Origin: Bradyrhizobium canariense
GTDB taxonomy: Bacteria > Pseudomonadota > Alphaproteobacteria > Rhizobiales > Xanthobacteraceae
Reading direction: 5' to 3'
Length of the DNA stretch: 64,000 nucleotides
NCBI RefSeq assembly: GCF_018130465.1
Contig: NZ_JAFCKJ010000001.1
Location: 744,001 to 808,000 of the forward strand
Shown piece after piece: positions 1-9,082 of the stretch (positions are counted from its first letter, which is position 1; each line of letters begins with the position of its first letter). The notes under the pieces were generated by a model. That model had not been told where the DNA came from. It did no database searches and saw only the letters and a program-made list of their open reading frames with translations. Made by a program: the position numbers and the translations under genes.

Positions 1-132
1 TGGCGCGAAGCGCCCGATGAGGGGTATGTTTCCGCATATCCAATCGCGAGAGTTTCGGGCGCGGAGGCATACCCCTCACCCGTCTCGCCGCTCTGCGGCG
101 AGCCACCCTTTCCCACAAGGGGAGAGGGGTAA
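1..132. repeat. Intergenic palindromic repeat (CCCTCTCC family), left end cut
   Basis: A GAGGGGTAT segment near 19 is answered by ATACCCCTC near 70, forming a large inverted repeat. It is followed by a CGCCGCTCTGCGGCG hairpin and CCACAAGGGGAGAGGGG. The same CCCTCTCCCCTTGTG theme returns at 39346-39412 and 41519-41552. It lies just downstream of the EAL gene. It looks like a non-coding dispersed repeat and may act as a transcript 3' end, which is inferred. Confidence 0.6.
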
Positions 133-138
133 AAAGCG

Positions 139-3015
139 TCAGCTCGCCGCTTCCAGCCGCACTTCCGTGAGCAGCCGCATCGCGGCATCGGCGTCCATGG
201 GTTCGCCGAAGGCAAACCCCTGCGCGTATTCGCAGCCCATCTGGTAGAGCTCGACCGCGTCGGAATCGGTCTCGGCGCCTTCGGCGACCACGTCCATGCC
301 GAGGTCGTGCGCCATCGCGATGATGGACTTCAGGATCACCGGGCGGGTGCCGCGGTTGGTGGTGCGCACGAACGACTGGTCGATCTTGATGGTGTCGAAC
401 GGGAAGCGCTGCAGATAGGCCAGCGACGAATGGCCGGTGCCGAAATCGTCGAGCGACAGCCCGGTGCCGAGCTCGCGGATCCGCGTCAGCATCTGCGCCG
501 CGTGCTCCGGGTTCTCCATCACCAGCGATTCCGTCAGTTCGAGCTTCAGCGTGCCGCGCGCGACCGAGGAGCGCGACAGCACGGTGCGGATGTCGTGGAT
601 CAGATCGTGGCGCAGCAATTGCCGCGAGGAGACGTTGACGGATGCGAAGATCGGCTCGCGCGAGCGCATTGCGCGCTGCCAGATCGAGAGCTGCTTGGCG
701 GTCTGGTCGAGCACGAACATGCCGAGGTCGATGATCAGGCCGGTCTCTTCCGCGATGGTGATGAATTCCGACGGCGCCATGCGTCCGAGCTTGGGATGAT
801 CCCAGCGCACCAGCGCCTCGAATCCGGCGACCGAACGGTCTTCGAGCCGCACGATCGGCTGGTACAGGATCGTGAGCTCCTGCCGCTCGATGGCGCGGCG
901 CAGTTCGCTCTCGAGCGTCAGCCGGTCGGTTTTTCGCGCGCGCATCGCGGCCTTGTAGACGTCGATGCGATCGCCGCCGATGCGCTTGGAGTGATACATC
1001 GCAAGCTCGGCGTCCTTGATGATCTCGTCCGTGAGCTGAACCTGCGGATCGGACAAGGCGAGGCCGATCGAGGCCGTGAGGAAAATCTCGCGTTCGTTGA
1101 AGGCGATCGGCGCGCGGATGGTCTTGCGGATGGTCTCGGCGAAGGCGGTGATGCGGGCGGGGTCCTGCTCCGAGAGCAGGATCAGGCCGAACTGGTCGCC
1201 GGCGAGCCGCGCCAGCGTATCCTGCGGCTTCAGGATACGGGTGAGGCGGCGGGCCAGCGTCAGCAGGATGGAATCGCCGACCGCGATGCCGACGGAATCG
1301 TTGACCTGCTTGAAGCGGTCGAGGTCGATCACCATCAGCGTCGGCCGCAGCGTCGGCATGGTCTTGGCGAAATGCGCGACGGCGCCGAGCCGGTCCATGA
1401 ACAGCTTGCGGTTGGGCAGGCCGGTGAGATTGTCATGCACGGAATCGTGCAGCAGGCGCTCCTCGGCGTTGCGGAGCTCAGTGACGTCGGTGAGGGTGCC
1501 GACCACGCGGGAAACCTCGCCGTCGGAGCCGACCACCGGGCGTGCCTTCAGCGCGAACCACATGAAGTGTCCGTCCGGGGTGCGCAGGCGAAAATCCTGC
1601 ACCAGGCGGCCGCGGCGCTGGTCGAGCACGCTGTCGAGCGCGGCGCGGAAACGGTCCTGGTCGAGCGGGTGCAGCACTTCCAGCCAGGAGGCGGCCGGGC
1701 CTTCCAGCGTGCCGCGCTTGAGGCCGAGCAGGGCTTCGGTCTCGGGGCTCGTGAAGACCTTGTCGGCGGAAACGTCCCAGTCCCAGATCAAATCGCCGGA
1801 ACCGGCCAGCGCCAGCGCCCGCCGCTCGATGTCGGAGACGACGCCGGTGGTGGCTCCGCCGCCGGCGAACGCATGTTGCATCACCGTGAAGCCGATCAGC
1901 ATCACGATCAGCACCAGGCCGCCGAGCAGCGCCGGGCCGACGATGTCGTTGGTGACGGAGCCCGCGACCGTCATGCCGGCCGCGATCACCCAGACCACCA
2001 GGAGGAACCAGGTCGGGATCAGCAGCACCGCGCGGTCGAAGCCGTGGGTGGAGAGATAGACGATCAGCGCGAAGCCGGCGAAGGCAATCAGCACCAGCGA
2101 TATGCGCGCGATGCCGGAGGCGACGGCGGGGTCGAACAGGGCCAGTGCAACGAGCGAGCCCAGGAACGCGAGCCAGCCCACCGTGATGTGGGAATAGCGC
2201 ACGTGCCATCGACTGAGATTGAGATAGGCGAACAGGAACACCAGCAGCGTCGCCGCCAGGATTGCCTCACCCGCCGCGCGCCAGATGCGCTCGGCGTTGT
2301 TCGACATGTCGAGCACCTTGCCCCAGAAGCCGAAATCGACGCCGATATAGACCAGCACCGCCCAGGCCAACGCCGCGGCGGCCGGGAACATGATGCTGCC
2401 CTTGACCACGAACAGAATGGTGAGAACGAGCGCCAAAAGGCCGGAGATGCCGATCACGATGCCCTGGTACAGCGTGAACGAGTTGACCTTGTCCTTGTAG
2501 GATTCCGGCTCCCACAGATAGAGCTGCGGCAGCTTGTCGGTGCGCAGCTCCGCGACGAAGGTGACGACGGCGCCGGGATCGAGGGTGACGCGGAAGACGT
2601 CGGCGGTCGGGCTCTCCTGCCGCTCCGGCCGGTCGCCGGTCGAGGGCGTGATGGTCGCGATGCGCGACAGCCCGAGGTCGGGCCAGAGCAGCCCCGAGGA
2701 GACGATGCGGTAATGCGGGGCGACGATCAGGCGGTCGAGCTGGTCGTCGGTGTTGTTGGCGAGCGCGAACACCACCCAGTTCTGGCCGCCTTCGCGGGCG
2801 CGCACCTCGATGCGGCGGACGATGCCGTCGGTGCCGGGCGCGGTGGAGACCTGGATGCGGTCGGCGTCGCTGCGCTGATGCTCGAGCACGCCGGTGAGGT
2901 CGATCGCGGGCGCGTCACCGCGGACGCTGACAGCGTCCAGCGCGCGCGCCGGGAACGCGCAGACGAGAATCATGAGGCCCAGCGCTATGGGCGCGAGGCA
3001 CCTGATCAGACGCAA
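139..3015 (-). CDS. Membrane 7TM-PAS-GGDEF-EAL cyclic-di-GMP phosphodiesterase
   Basis: This 958-residue protein probably hydrolyses cyclic di-GMP. A signal peptide (about 1-25) precedes a periplasmic domain (about 26-180) and seven hydrophobic helices (about 183-385), as in 7TM-DISM receptors. A PAS domain follows (about 400-515), then GGDEF (about 520-690) and EAL (about 700-950). The cyclase motif is degenerate: RLAGDQF at 603-609 replaces R-x-GGDEF, so cyclase activity is unlikely. The EAL domain looks intact, with FEALVRW at 732-738, DDFGTG at 856-861 and VVAEGAE near 909. The degenerate GGDEF may bind GTP or act structurally, which is inference. The gene stands alone, with a repeat downstream and a minus-strand oxidoreductase upstream. 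The sensed signal cannot be read from the sequence. Confidence 0.93.
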   Translation of the reverse strand: MRLIRCLAPIALGLMILVCAFPARALDAVSVRGDAPAIDLTGVLEHQRSDADRIQVSTAPGTDGIVRRIEVRAREGGQNWVVFALANNTDDQLDRLIVAPHYRIVSSGLLWPDLGLSRIATITPSTGDRPERQESPTADVFRVTLDPGAVVTFVAELRTDKLPQLYLWEPESYKDKVNSFTLYQGIVIGISGLLALVLTILFVVKGSIMFPAAAALAWAVLVYIGVDFGFWGKVLDMSNNAERIWRAAGEAILAATLLVFLFAYLNLSRWHVRYSHITVGWLAFLGSLVALALFDPAVASGIARISLVLIAFAGFALIVYLSTHGFDRAVLLIPTWFLLVVWVIAAGMTVAGSVTNDIVGPALLGGLVLIVMLIGFTVMQHAFAGGGATTGVVSDIERRALALAGSGDLIWDWDVSADKVFTSPETEALLGLKRGTLEGPAASWLEVLHPLDQDRFRAALDSVLDQRRGRLVQDFRLRTPDGHFMWFALKARPVVGSDGEVSRVVGTLTDVTELRNAEERLLHDSVHDNLTGLPNRKLFMDRLGAVAHFAKTMPTLRPTLMVIDLDRFKQVNDSVGIAVGDSILLTLARRLTRILKPQDTLARLAGDQFGLILLSEQDPARITAFAETIRKTIRAPIAFNEREIFLTASIGLALSDPQVQLTDEIIKDAELAMYHSKRIGGDRIDVYKAAMRARKTDRLTLESELRRAIERQELTILYQPIVRLEDRSVAGFEALVRWDHPKLGRMAPSEFITIAEETGLIIDLGMFVLDQTAKQLSIWQRAMRSREPIFASVNVSSRQLLRHDLIHDIRTVLSRSSVARGTLKLELTESLVMENPEHAAQMLTRIRELGTGLSLDDFGTGHSSLAYLQRFPFDTIKIDQSFVRTTNRGTRPVILKSIIAMAHDLGMDVVAEGAETDSDAVELYQMGCEYAQGFAFGEPMDADAAMRLLTEVRLEAAS

Positions 3016-3155
3016 GGTCAGTTCTCCGCGTTCGACGCAAACTCTTCAGTGCAGGGCGTTTTCCGAACGGAACAAGATGGTTCGGTGCGTCGCGATAGAT
3101 GCCACGAAAGCAAGGAAAATCAAAGGGTTTCCGGCTTGCCCTGCGGGCCGTTGGC

Positions 3156-4154
3156 CTAGACCTCCAACACAATTTTGCCAATATGTGCCGAGGTTTCCAT
3201 CCGCCGGTGCGCATCGGATGCCTTTTCCAGCGGGAAAGTGCTGTCCATCAGCGGTTTGACGCGGCCTTCGCGCAAAAGCGGCATCACTTTCGCCTCGATC
3301 GCGGCCACCATCGCCGCCTTGTCCGCATTACTACGGGGGCGCAGCGTCGAGCCGGTATGGGTCAGGCGCTTCACCATCACCTTGGCGATGTTGACGTTGA
3401 CCTTGGGCCCGTTGAGGGTCGCGATCTGCACGATGCGGCCGTCGACGGCGGCGGCGTCATAGTTGCGATCGACATAGTCGCCGGCGACCATGTCGAGGAT
3501 CAGATTGGCGCCGGCATTGTTCGTCTCCGCCTTGACCACGGCGACGAAGTCCTCGTCCTTGTAGTTGATGGCACGATCCGCGCCGAGCTTGAGGCAGGCA
3601 TCGATCTTGTCCTGCGATCCCACGGTGACGATCACCTTGGCGCCGAACGCTTTCGCGAGCTGGATCGCCATGGTGCCGATGCCGGAAGAGCCGCCATGGA
3701 TCAGCAGCGCCTCGCCGGCCTTCAGGCCGCCGCGCTCGAACACATTGTGCCAGACCGTCATCAGCGTTTCCGGCAGCGCACCGGCTTCCTTGATCGACAG
3801 CGCCGGCGGCACGCTCATGGCCTGGGCGTCCTGGGCGATGCAGTACTGCGCATAGCCGCCACCGGCGACGAGCGACATCACCTTGTCGCCGATCTTGTGC
3901 TTCTTGGCGTTGCTGCCGACGGCCACCACTTCGCCCGCGATCTCGAGACCGGGCAGGTCGCTGGCGCCGGGCGGCGGCGGATAGGCGCCGGAGCGCTGCG
4001 CCACGTCGGGCCGGTTGACGCCGGCGGCCTGCACCTTGACCAGGATCTCGTCGGGACCGGGCTGCGGCAGCGCTCGCTGTTCCGGCACCAGCACCTCCGG
4101 TCCGCCGGGTTTGGAGATGGCGACCACGGTCATTTGCGCGGGCAGCTTGTCCAT
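3156..4154 (-). CDS. NAD(P)H quinone oxidoreductase, PIG3/zeta-crystallin type
   Basis: This 332-residue protein belongs to the medium-chain dehydrogenase/reductase superfamily, quinone-reductase branch. The N-terminal GroES-like half carries AAGVNRPDVAQRSGAYPPP. The nucleotide-binding fold has GGSSGIGTMAIQLAKAFGA at about 154-172. No structural zinc cysteine cluster is visible, which fits a zinc-free NADPH:quinone oxidoreductase. The frame stays open to 4310. I chose ATG 4154 because AAGGA stands in front of it, family members begin MTVVAISKPGG or close to it, and the longer version would run into the start of the divergent DUF1192 gene. It probably reduces quinones or enones in the cytoplasm. 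Confidence 0.92.
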   Translation of the reverse strand: MDKLPAQMTVVAISKPGGPEVLVPEQRALPQPGPDEILVKVQAAGVNRPDVAQRSGAYPPPPGASDLPGLEIAGEVVAVGSNAKKHKIGDKVMSLVAGGGYAQYCIAQDAQAMSVPPALSIKEAGALPETLMTVWHNVFERGGLKAGEALLIHGGSSGIGTMAIQLAKAFGAKVIVTVGSQDKIDACLKLGADRAINYKDEDFVAVVKAETNNAGANLILDMVAGDYVDRNYDAAAVDGRIVQIATLNGPKVNVNIAKVMVKRLTHTGSTLRPRSNADKAAMVAAIEAKVMPLLREGRVKPLMDSTFPLEKASDAHRRMETSAHIGKIVLEV

Positions 4155-4265
4155 GATGTGTCCTTGAGCAAAGGTGCGGGGTGGAACGAGGCCATTGCTT
4201 AGCCAGCGCGGTGCGGGCTGGCAACCGCCTCGGCCGCTTGTGGGGCGAACGCAGGAGGAACCACG

Positions 4266-4457
4266 ATGCCGACGGAAGACGACGACCGCCCGCGCAAGAA
4301 GATCAGCCATGAAATCGGACAGGATCTCTCACTGTTGTCTGTGGAGGAACTGACCGAGCGCATGACCCTGCTCAAGGACGAGATCGCAAGGTTGGAAGAA
4401 GCCGCCGCCAAGAAGCGCGCCTCGCGCGATGCGGCGGATCGTTTTTTCAAGAAATAG
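4266..4457 (+). CDS. DUF1192 family small protein
   Basis: This 63-residue, highly charged protein has a central helix (SVEELTERMTLLKDEIARLE) that looks like a short coiled coil. It matches the alphaproteobacterial DUF1192 family in length and in the PRKKISHEIGQDLSLLSVEEL core. A very strong Shine-Dalgarno (GCAGGAGGAACC) precedes ATG 4266. It is divergent from the quinone oxidoreductase, about 110 bases away. Function is unknown. It could be a small partner or scaffold protein, but nothing here shows that. Confidence 0.9.
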   Translation: MPTEDDDRPRKKISHEIGQDLSLLSVEELTERMTLLKDEIARLEEAAAKKRASRDAADRFFKK

Positions 4458-4469
4458 GAGGCTCACGAC

Positions 4470-4610
4470 TCTCGTGTCCCGGACGCGGTGCAGCGCGTAG
4501 CGCTGCTCCGCAGAGCCGGGATCCATGCCTCTTCAAACTCCTCGACCAAAGAACTGGGCCCCGGCTCCGCAGCGCACCGCTATGCGCTGCGCTGCGTCCG
4601 GGGAACGAGC
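4470..4610. repeat. Palindromic intergenic repeat, family A copy 1
   Basis: Two facing arms, TCTCGTGTCCCGGACGCGGT at the left and the CTGCGTCCGGGGAACGAG type at the right, enclose inner hairpins (GCAGCGCGTAGCGCTGC and GCGCACCGCTATGCGCTGCGC). The same layout recurs at 28564-28700 and 45973-46110. It sits directly after the DUF1192 stop codon, so it probably forms the 3' end of that transcript. No coding potential is supported. Confidence 0.8.
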
Positions 4611-4771
4611 GCCCACTCGGCCACTGACCGACATGGCTAACGAACCCTCAAAATAATCGCTCGTTTACTCCACATTAAGCTTTCGAGTTTATGACTGGGA
4701 ACTGTCCTCGTTTGGACACCGAGTGGCTCCTGTCCACTCTGTTTGACGCCTCCCTGTTATCAACTTTCAAA

Positions 4772-4800
4772 GCCGCCGGTTTTCCGGCGGCTCTTTTTTT
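4772..4800 (+). terminator. Rho-independent terminator, possibly of a small RNA
   Basis: A perfect 8-bp stem, GCCGCCGG (4772-4779) and CCGGCGGC (4784-4791), with a TTTT loop is followed by TCTTTTTTT. No protein gene ends within 300 bases upstream on this strand. The unexplained 4611-4771 stretch, which contains GGACACCGAGTGG and CTGTCCACTC segments and a CCTCCC stretch at 4749-4754 that could pair with ribosome-binding sites, may therefore be a small RNA. The terminator is clear; the RNA is a guess. The rest of the 4458-5037 gap holds repeats only. Confidence 0.8.
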
Positions 4801-4812
4801 GCTTTTGGGGGC

Positions 4813-4860
4813 AGCATGATCCGGAAAAGTGCGAAGCGGTTTTCCGATAAGATCATGCTC
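4813..4860. repeat. Short palindromic repeat (AGCATGATC...GATCATGCT)
   Basis: AGCATGATCCGGAAAAG at the left and TTTTCCGATAAGATCATGCT at the right form a long imperfect inverted repeat around GTGCGAAGCGG. Elements of this form are very common between genes in Bradyrhizobium, Rhodopseudomonas and other Rhizobiales. This is the only copy I saw in the window. Confidence 0.75.
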
Positions 4861-5037
4861 AAACAACAACCTAATGCGCGCCGCGCGCGCTTAGCTCCGG
4901 TTGAATTCCGAGGGAAGACCCGTGGAAACCATATCCGCGCTTGTCGCTGGACTCGGCGTCCGGCCCGCGCAATGATTTGTTCATCATAAGCCGGCGCCAA
5001 GCCGGACAGTCAGACAGTTGCGTAAGGGGCGTTAACC

Positions 5038-5547
5038 ATGGAACGTTTGCAAGCCGAAGGCGCTCTCGTTCAACTCAGCGAGCGGTTCACCAATTCTGCG
5101 GCGTTCGGCGTCCTGTTCCGTGAGGGCATGGACCTGGTCGAAGAGACCGCCGCCTATCTCGATGGCGCCGGCCGCACCGAGGCCAAGGCGCTCGATCGCG
5201 CCGTCAGCCTCACCTATGCGACCGAGAGCATGCGTCTGACCACCCGCCTGATGCAGCTCGCCTCGTGGCTGCTGCTGCACCGCGCCGTGAAGGAAGGCGA
5301 GATGACGCTGGGCCAGGCCAACCGCGAAAAAACCAAGGTCAAGCTCTCCGCCGCCGATCCCGGCTCCACCGACACCATCGAGAAGCTGCCGTCGCAGCTC
5401 CAGGACCTGATCCATCGCTCGATGAGCCTGCAGACCCGAGTGCGCCGTCTGGACACCACCATCCACACCCCGCCGGTCGATCATCCCTCGATCGGCAACC
5501 CGCTGGTGCCGCATCTCAACGCGCTGAAGGCGGCGTTCGAGCGGTAA
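5038..5547 (+). CDS. rcdA: CtrA-degradation adaptor RcdA (DUF1465)
   Basis: This 169-residue helical protein matches the DUF1465/RcdA family. In Caulobacter, RcdA works with CpdR and PopA as an adaptor delivering the cell-cycle regulator CtrA to ClpXP. Family features include the LSERFTNSAAFGVLFREGMDLVEETA start, the TYATESMRLTTRLMQLASWLLL helix and the C-terminal SLQTRVRRLDTTI helix. The last section (about residues 140-169) is probably disordered. ATG 5038 is preceded by AAGGGGCG. It is monocistronic between repeats and faces rpmE. Family assignment is strong. The role in CtrA turnover is taken from Caulobacter. Confidence 0.88.
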   Translation: MERLQAEGALVQLSERFTNSAAFGVLFREGMDLVEETAAYLDGAGRTEAKALDRAVSLTYATESMRLTTRLMQLASWLLLHRAVKEGEMTLGQANREKTKVKLSAADPGSTDTIEKLPSQLQDLIHRSMSLQTRVRRLDTTIHTPPVDHPSIGNPLVPHLNALKAAFER

Positions 5548-5576
5548 TTTTCTATCCGCGCATTTGATGTTGAACC

Positions 5577-5699
5577 GTCACCCTGAGGTGCTCGCCTCTT
5601 CGGCGAGCCTCGAAGGGCGACGGCCCGGCTGCATCTCGGCCGTCCATCCTTCGAGGCTCCCGGCACGATGCTTTGCATCGCGCCTCAGGATGACGGGTC
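5577..5699. repeat. Palindromic intergenic repeat, family C copy 1
   Basis: GTCACCCTGAGGTGCTCGCC at the left is answered by GCGCCTCAGGATGACGGGT at the right. Inner hairpins are CGCCTCTTCGGCG and GATGCTTTGCATC. Related elements lie at 32912-33034 and 51027-51139. A run of ten C (5719-5728) follows just outside. It lies between the stop codon of rcdA and the terminator shared with rpmE. Confidence 0.75.
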
Positions 5700-5732
5700 T
5701 GGTAGCGATGCGACGGCACCCCCCCCCCAAAA

Positions 5733-5766
5733 CAAAAAACGCCCCCGGCTTTCCGGGGGCGTTTTT
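5733..5766. terminator. Bidirectional terminator between rcdA and rpmE
   Basis: A perfect 10-bp stem, ACGCCCCCGG (5739-5748) and CCGGGGGCGT (5753-5762), has an A-tract on its left and a T-tract on its right. It can therefore end transcription in both directions. It lies 23 bases beyond the rpmE stop codon and is the most likely rpmE terminator. Confidence 0.9.
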
Positions 5767-5789
5767 CGTCTCCAGCCTCGAGGGCCGGA

Positions 5790-6017
5790 TCAATCCTTTT
5801 TGAGAAAGCCCGAAAACTTCTTCTGGAAGCGCGAGACGCGGCCGCCGCGATCCATCAGCTGCGCGTTGCCGCCGGTCCAGGCCGGGTGCGACTTGGGGTC
5901 GATGTCGAGGTTCAGCGTGTCGCCTTCCTTGCCCCAGGTGGAGCGGGTCAGGTACTCGGTTCCGTCGGTCATCACGACCTTAATCGTATGATAATTCGGG
6001 TGAATTTCGGCTTTCAT
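5790..6017 (-). CDS. rpmE: 50S ribosomal protein L31
   Basis: At 75 residues this is the usual length for L31. It opens [21 protein letters not shown] and contains the HPAWTGG motif. No cysteines are present, so this is the zinc-independent form and lacks the CxxC zinc ribbon of E. coli RpmE. A strong bidirectional terminator lies 23 bases downstream. The upstream 235-base gap, shared with the divergent ABC exporter gene, must hold its promoter. L31 sits on the large subunit and bridges to the small one. Confidence 0.97.
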   Translation of the reverse strand: MKAEIHPNYHTIKVVMTDGTEYLTRSTWGKEGDTLNLDIDPKSHPAWTGGNAQLMDRGGRVSRFQKKFSGFLKKD

Positions 6018-6252
6018 GGCAATTCCTCGGCGCCCCGGCGCCTCACTTGAGTGGCTATCGAATGACGGATTTGGCCGGCTCTATACCCCACGAGGCCCTG
6101 TAAAACAAGCCATTGCAGGGTCTTGGGCAAGGTCTTGGCAAGGCCTTGGGAGGCCTTTGAGGGCCGGGCTGTCACCTAAGGGACATCCCGGATTTGCCAC
6201 TCCCGCTCGCCCGGCCTATTTGGGACGCAGTCCTCTCTTTTGGTCGGATCCC

Positions 6253-8079
6253 ATGAGCGCAGTAGAACGGCTTGAAACCGGGCCCGCGGAAGCCCCGTCG
6301 ATCGAAGCCGAACTGATCGAGGCGCCGGCGAAGAGCCGTGCGAAGCTGCGGCCGCTGCTGGCGCTTGCGCCCTATGTGGCGCGCTATCGCGGCCGGGCGG
6401 CGCTGGCCTTCGTGGCGCTGACGATCGCGGCGCTGACCACTCTGCTGGTGCCGGTCGCGGTGCGCAGGATGATCGATTTCGGCCTGACGGCCGAGGGCAT
6501 CGAGCTGATCAACAGCTACTTCTCGGTGATGATCGCGGTCGTCGCCGTGCTCGCGCTCGCGAGCGCCGCGCGCTACTACCTCGTGATGACGATCGGCGAG
6601 CGCATCGTTGCCGATCTCAGGCGCGACGTCTTCGCCCATCTGCTGTCGCTCTCGCCGGCCTTCTTCGATTCCGCGCGCAGCGGCGAACTGGTGTCGCGCC
6701 TGACCGCCGACACCACCCAGATCAAATCTTCCGTCGGCGCCTCCGTCTCGATCGCGCTGCGCAACCTGATGATGTTCTTCGGTGCTGCGGCGATGATGGT
6801 GATCACCAGCCCGCGCCTTTCCGGCTTCGTGTTGCTGGCCATTCCCCTGATCGTGCTGCCGCTGGTCGCCTTCGGGCGCTGGGTGCGGCGTCTGTCGCGC
6901 AATGCGCAGGACACGCTGGCCGAGGCCTCGGCCTATGCCGGCGAGCTGGTCGGTGCGATCCGCACCGTGCAGGCCTATACCAGCGAAGGGCTCGCCGAGA
7001 AGCGCTTTGTCGGCGAGGTCGAGCAGGCCTATGAAGCCGCGCGCACGTCCACGCAGGCGCGTGCCGTGCTCACCGCCATCATCATCTTCATCGTGTTCGC
7101 AAGCGTGGTCGCGATCCTCTGGATCGGCTCGCACGACGTGCTGACCGGCACCATCTCGCCGGGCCGGCTCGGCCAGTTCGTGCTCTACGCGGCCTTCGCC
7201 GCGGCTGGCCTCGGCCAGCTCAGCGAGGTCTGGGGCGAGATTTCGGCGGCGTCCGGCGCTGCCGAGCGTCTGTTCGAGATCCTGCATGTGCAGCCTGAGA
7301 TCAGGGCGCCCGCGTCTCCGCGCGCGCTCCCGGTGCCGGCGCGCGGTGAAGTCGGCTTCGACCAGGTCAGCTTCGCCTATCCGGCGCGGCGCGATGTCAA
7401 AGTGCTCGACGCCGTGTCGTTCACCGTGCGTCCCGGCGAGAAGGTTGCGATCGTCGGTCCGTCCGGCGCCGGCAAGAGCACGATCTTTCATCTCCTCTTG
7501 CGCTTCTACGATCCGCGCGGCGGCGCGATCTCGCTCGACGGCGTGCCGGTCAAATCCGCCGATCCGCGCGACTTCCGCTCCCGCATCGCGCTGGTGCCGC
7601 AGGAATCGAACGTGTTCGCTGCAAGCGCCCGCGACAACATCCGCTTCGGCCGGCCCGATGCGACCGACGCCGAGGTCGAGCGCGCCGCCGAGCTTGCGCA
7701 TGCCGCCGAGTTCATCCGCCGCCTGCCCGAAGGTTTTGACACCCCGCTCGGCGAGCGCGGCGTGACGCTGTCCGGCGGCCAGCGCCAGCGCATCGCGATC
7801 GCCCGCGCCATCCTGCGCGATGCGCCGCTGCTGCTGCTGGACGAAGCCACCTCCGCGCTCGATGCCGAAAGCGAGACGCTGGTGCAGACCGCGCTGGAAG
7901 AGCTGATGCGCCACCGCACCACGCTCGTCATCGCGCACCGCCTCGCTACCGTCTTGTCCTGCGACCGCATCCTGGTGATGGACCAGGGCCGGATCGTCGA
8001 GCAGGGCACGCATGCGGAGCTCGTCGCCGCGAACGGGCTCTATGCCAGGCTGGCGAGGTTGCAGTTCGAGGGGGCGTGA
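6253..8079 (+). CDS. ABC exporter, fused permease and ATPase (MsbA-like)
   Basis: This 608-residue half-transporter works as a dimer. Six membrane helices fill about 40-320. The ATPase domain carries Walker A (GPSGAGKST), the LSGGQRQR signature, Walker B ([12 protein letters not shown]) and an AHRLATV switch histidine. It resembles the MsbA-related single-gene exporters common in alphaproteobacteria. The cargo, lipid or drug, cannot be told. The frame is open back to 6016. I chose ATG 6253 because the extra 79 residues would start inside the rpmE leader and are not part of the family. It appears monocistronic. Confidence 0.93.
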   Translation: MSAVERLETGPAEAPSIEAELIEAPAKSRAKLRPLLALAPYVARYRGRAALAFVALTIAALTTLLVPVAVRRMIDFGLTAEGIELINSYFSVMIAVVAVLALASAARYYLVMTIGERIVADLRRDVFAHLLSLSPAFFDSARSGELVSRLTADTTQIKSSVGASVSIALRNLMMFFGAAAMMVITSPRLSGFVLLAIPLIVLPLVAFGRWVRRLSRNAQDTLAEASAYAGELVGAIRTVQAYTSEGLAEKRFVGEVEQAYEAARTSTQARAVLTAIIIFIVFASVVAILWIGSHDVLTGTISPGRLGQFVLYAAFAAAGLGQLSEVWGEISAASGAAERLFEILHVQPEIRAPASPRALPVPARGEVGFDQVSFAYPARRDVKVLDAVSFTVRPGEKVAIVGPSGAGKSTIFHLLLRFYDPRGGAISLDGVPVKSADPRDFRSRIALVPQESNVFAASARDNIRFGRPDATDAEVERAAELAHAAEFIRRLPEGFDTPLGERGVTLSGGQRQRIAIARAILRDAPLLLLDEATSALDAESETLVQTALEELMRHRTTLVIAHRLATVLSCDRILVMDQGRIVEQGTHAELVAANGLYARLARLQFEGA

Positions 8080-8281
8080 GGCGGAGGCGTTCAGGCTGCC
8101 GCCCCAATCACAGTGTCATCGCCCGCGACGGCGGGTAACGCATCTACCTAGAGTCCGATAGCAGTCCTTGTCGGACTCGAAGGGGACGGGTTGCCCGCCT
8201 CATCGAGGCCCGCTGCTGGCCCGTATGAGACATCGGAGGCGGCGATGTGGTATCCGAAGACGATGCAAGGAGCCAAGCCTC

Positions 8282-8746
8282 GTGCCTTGTGTTCTCAGAC
8301 CGCCGACAGTTGAAGAGCTACCTACGCTCTCGGCCTTGTGCCTTAGGTCGAAAGCTGTATGGGGCTACGGCAACGACTTCATGGAGGCCTGTCGGGGCGA
8401 ACTCACCATCGAAGCATGCGAACTCCAATCCAGTTCAATTGCGGTGGCGGAAGAGAACGGCAAGATCGTCGGCGTCGCCCAAGTCAGGGTCACTGGAAGC
8501 CGGGCTGATTTGTTGAAGTTGTTTGTCGAGCCGACGATGCTTCGCAGTGGCTTGGGAATGAAGCTGTTTCATTGGGCTGCCCGCGAAGCAACAGCGATGG
8601 GTGCTCACCGAATGGCGATCGAGGCGGACCCAGATGCCGCGCCTTTCTATCGACACATGGGGGCGAAGGACTCCGGCTTCGCTCCGTCCGGCTCAATACC
8701 GGGCAGAATGCTTCCCAAGCTGATTAAGGAGCTGGGATCAATGTGA
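8282..8746 (+). CDS. GNAT family N-acetyltransferase
   Basis: This protein of about 154 residues has the GNAT fold: an IAVAEENGKIVGVAQV strand pair, LKLFVEPTMLRSGLGMKLFH with an R-x-x-G/A-like acetyl-CoA loop (SGLG), and AAPFYRHMGA at the end. I favour GTG 8282 because AAGGAG (8266-8271) stands ten bases in front. An ATG at 8168 gives a longer, arginine-rich extension that looks non-coding and crosses a small inverted repeat (8152-8177). It is isolated, and base use is more A/T-rich than that of neighbours. Substrate is unknown. Confidence 0.8.
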   Translation: MPCVLRPPTVEELPTLSALCLRSKAVWGYGNDFMEACRGELTIEACELQSSSIAVAEENGKIVGVAQVRVTGSRADLLKLFVEPTMLRSGLGMKLFHWAAREATAMGAHRMAIEADPDAAPFYRHMGAKDSGFAPSGSIPGRMLPKLIKELGSM

Positions 8747-8908
8747 AATCACTTGGCCCTCGGTGGCCCCCGAACGGTCGATCACAACGTTCGCGCTCAG
8801 GGTAGACGGGAACTGGCCGCTCTACCGACAAACGGCGCTCATGACCCTTAGCGGACACCAGCTTCACACGGCGGTAAACTGAAACGACCTTGTGATTGGA
8901 TCACGTGA

Positions 8909-9082
8909 ATGATTGTTCTGATCGGTCCGGTACTCTTCATCCTCCTCATCTTGTTCGCTATTCGACAGCAAAAGCGCGGCCTTGCGGGGTGGAAGACGGC
9001 CCTTCTTGTTGTCGCAGGCACGGGTGTGATCGCTGTGATGAGTTTCGGATTGCTCATCATAGGCTTCCGGAATTTCGGATAG
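8909..9082 (+). CDS. Small two-helix membrane protein, hypothetical
   Basis: A 57-residue frame reads MIVLIGPVLFILLILFAIRQ, then a basic loop (QKRGLAGWKT), then a second hydrophobic helix (ALLVVAGTGVIAVMSFGLLI) and a GFRNFG tail. Two clean hydrophobic segments separated by a positive loop are unlikely by chance, so I report it although the ribosome-binding site is weak. It lies between a GNAT gene and a minus-strand small gene. Function is unknown. Confidence 0.55.
   Translation: MIVLIGPVLFILLILFAIRQQKRGLAGWKTALLVVAGTGVIAVMSFGLLIIGFRNFG

Noticed and set aside
307-3159. Long plus-strand open frame of 950 codons opposite the EAL protein
   Set aside because: Arg/Gly/Ala-rich shadow of the real minus-strand gene, which has clear domains.
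5719-5728. Run of ten C as a frameshift or phase-variation site
   Set aside because: It lies outside any gene, between a repeat and a terminator; length may also be a sequencing artefact.
8168-8281. N-terminal extension of the GNAT protein
   Set aside because: It encodes an Arg-rich non-family segment through an inverted repeat, while GTG 8282 has a proper ribosome-binding site.
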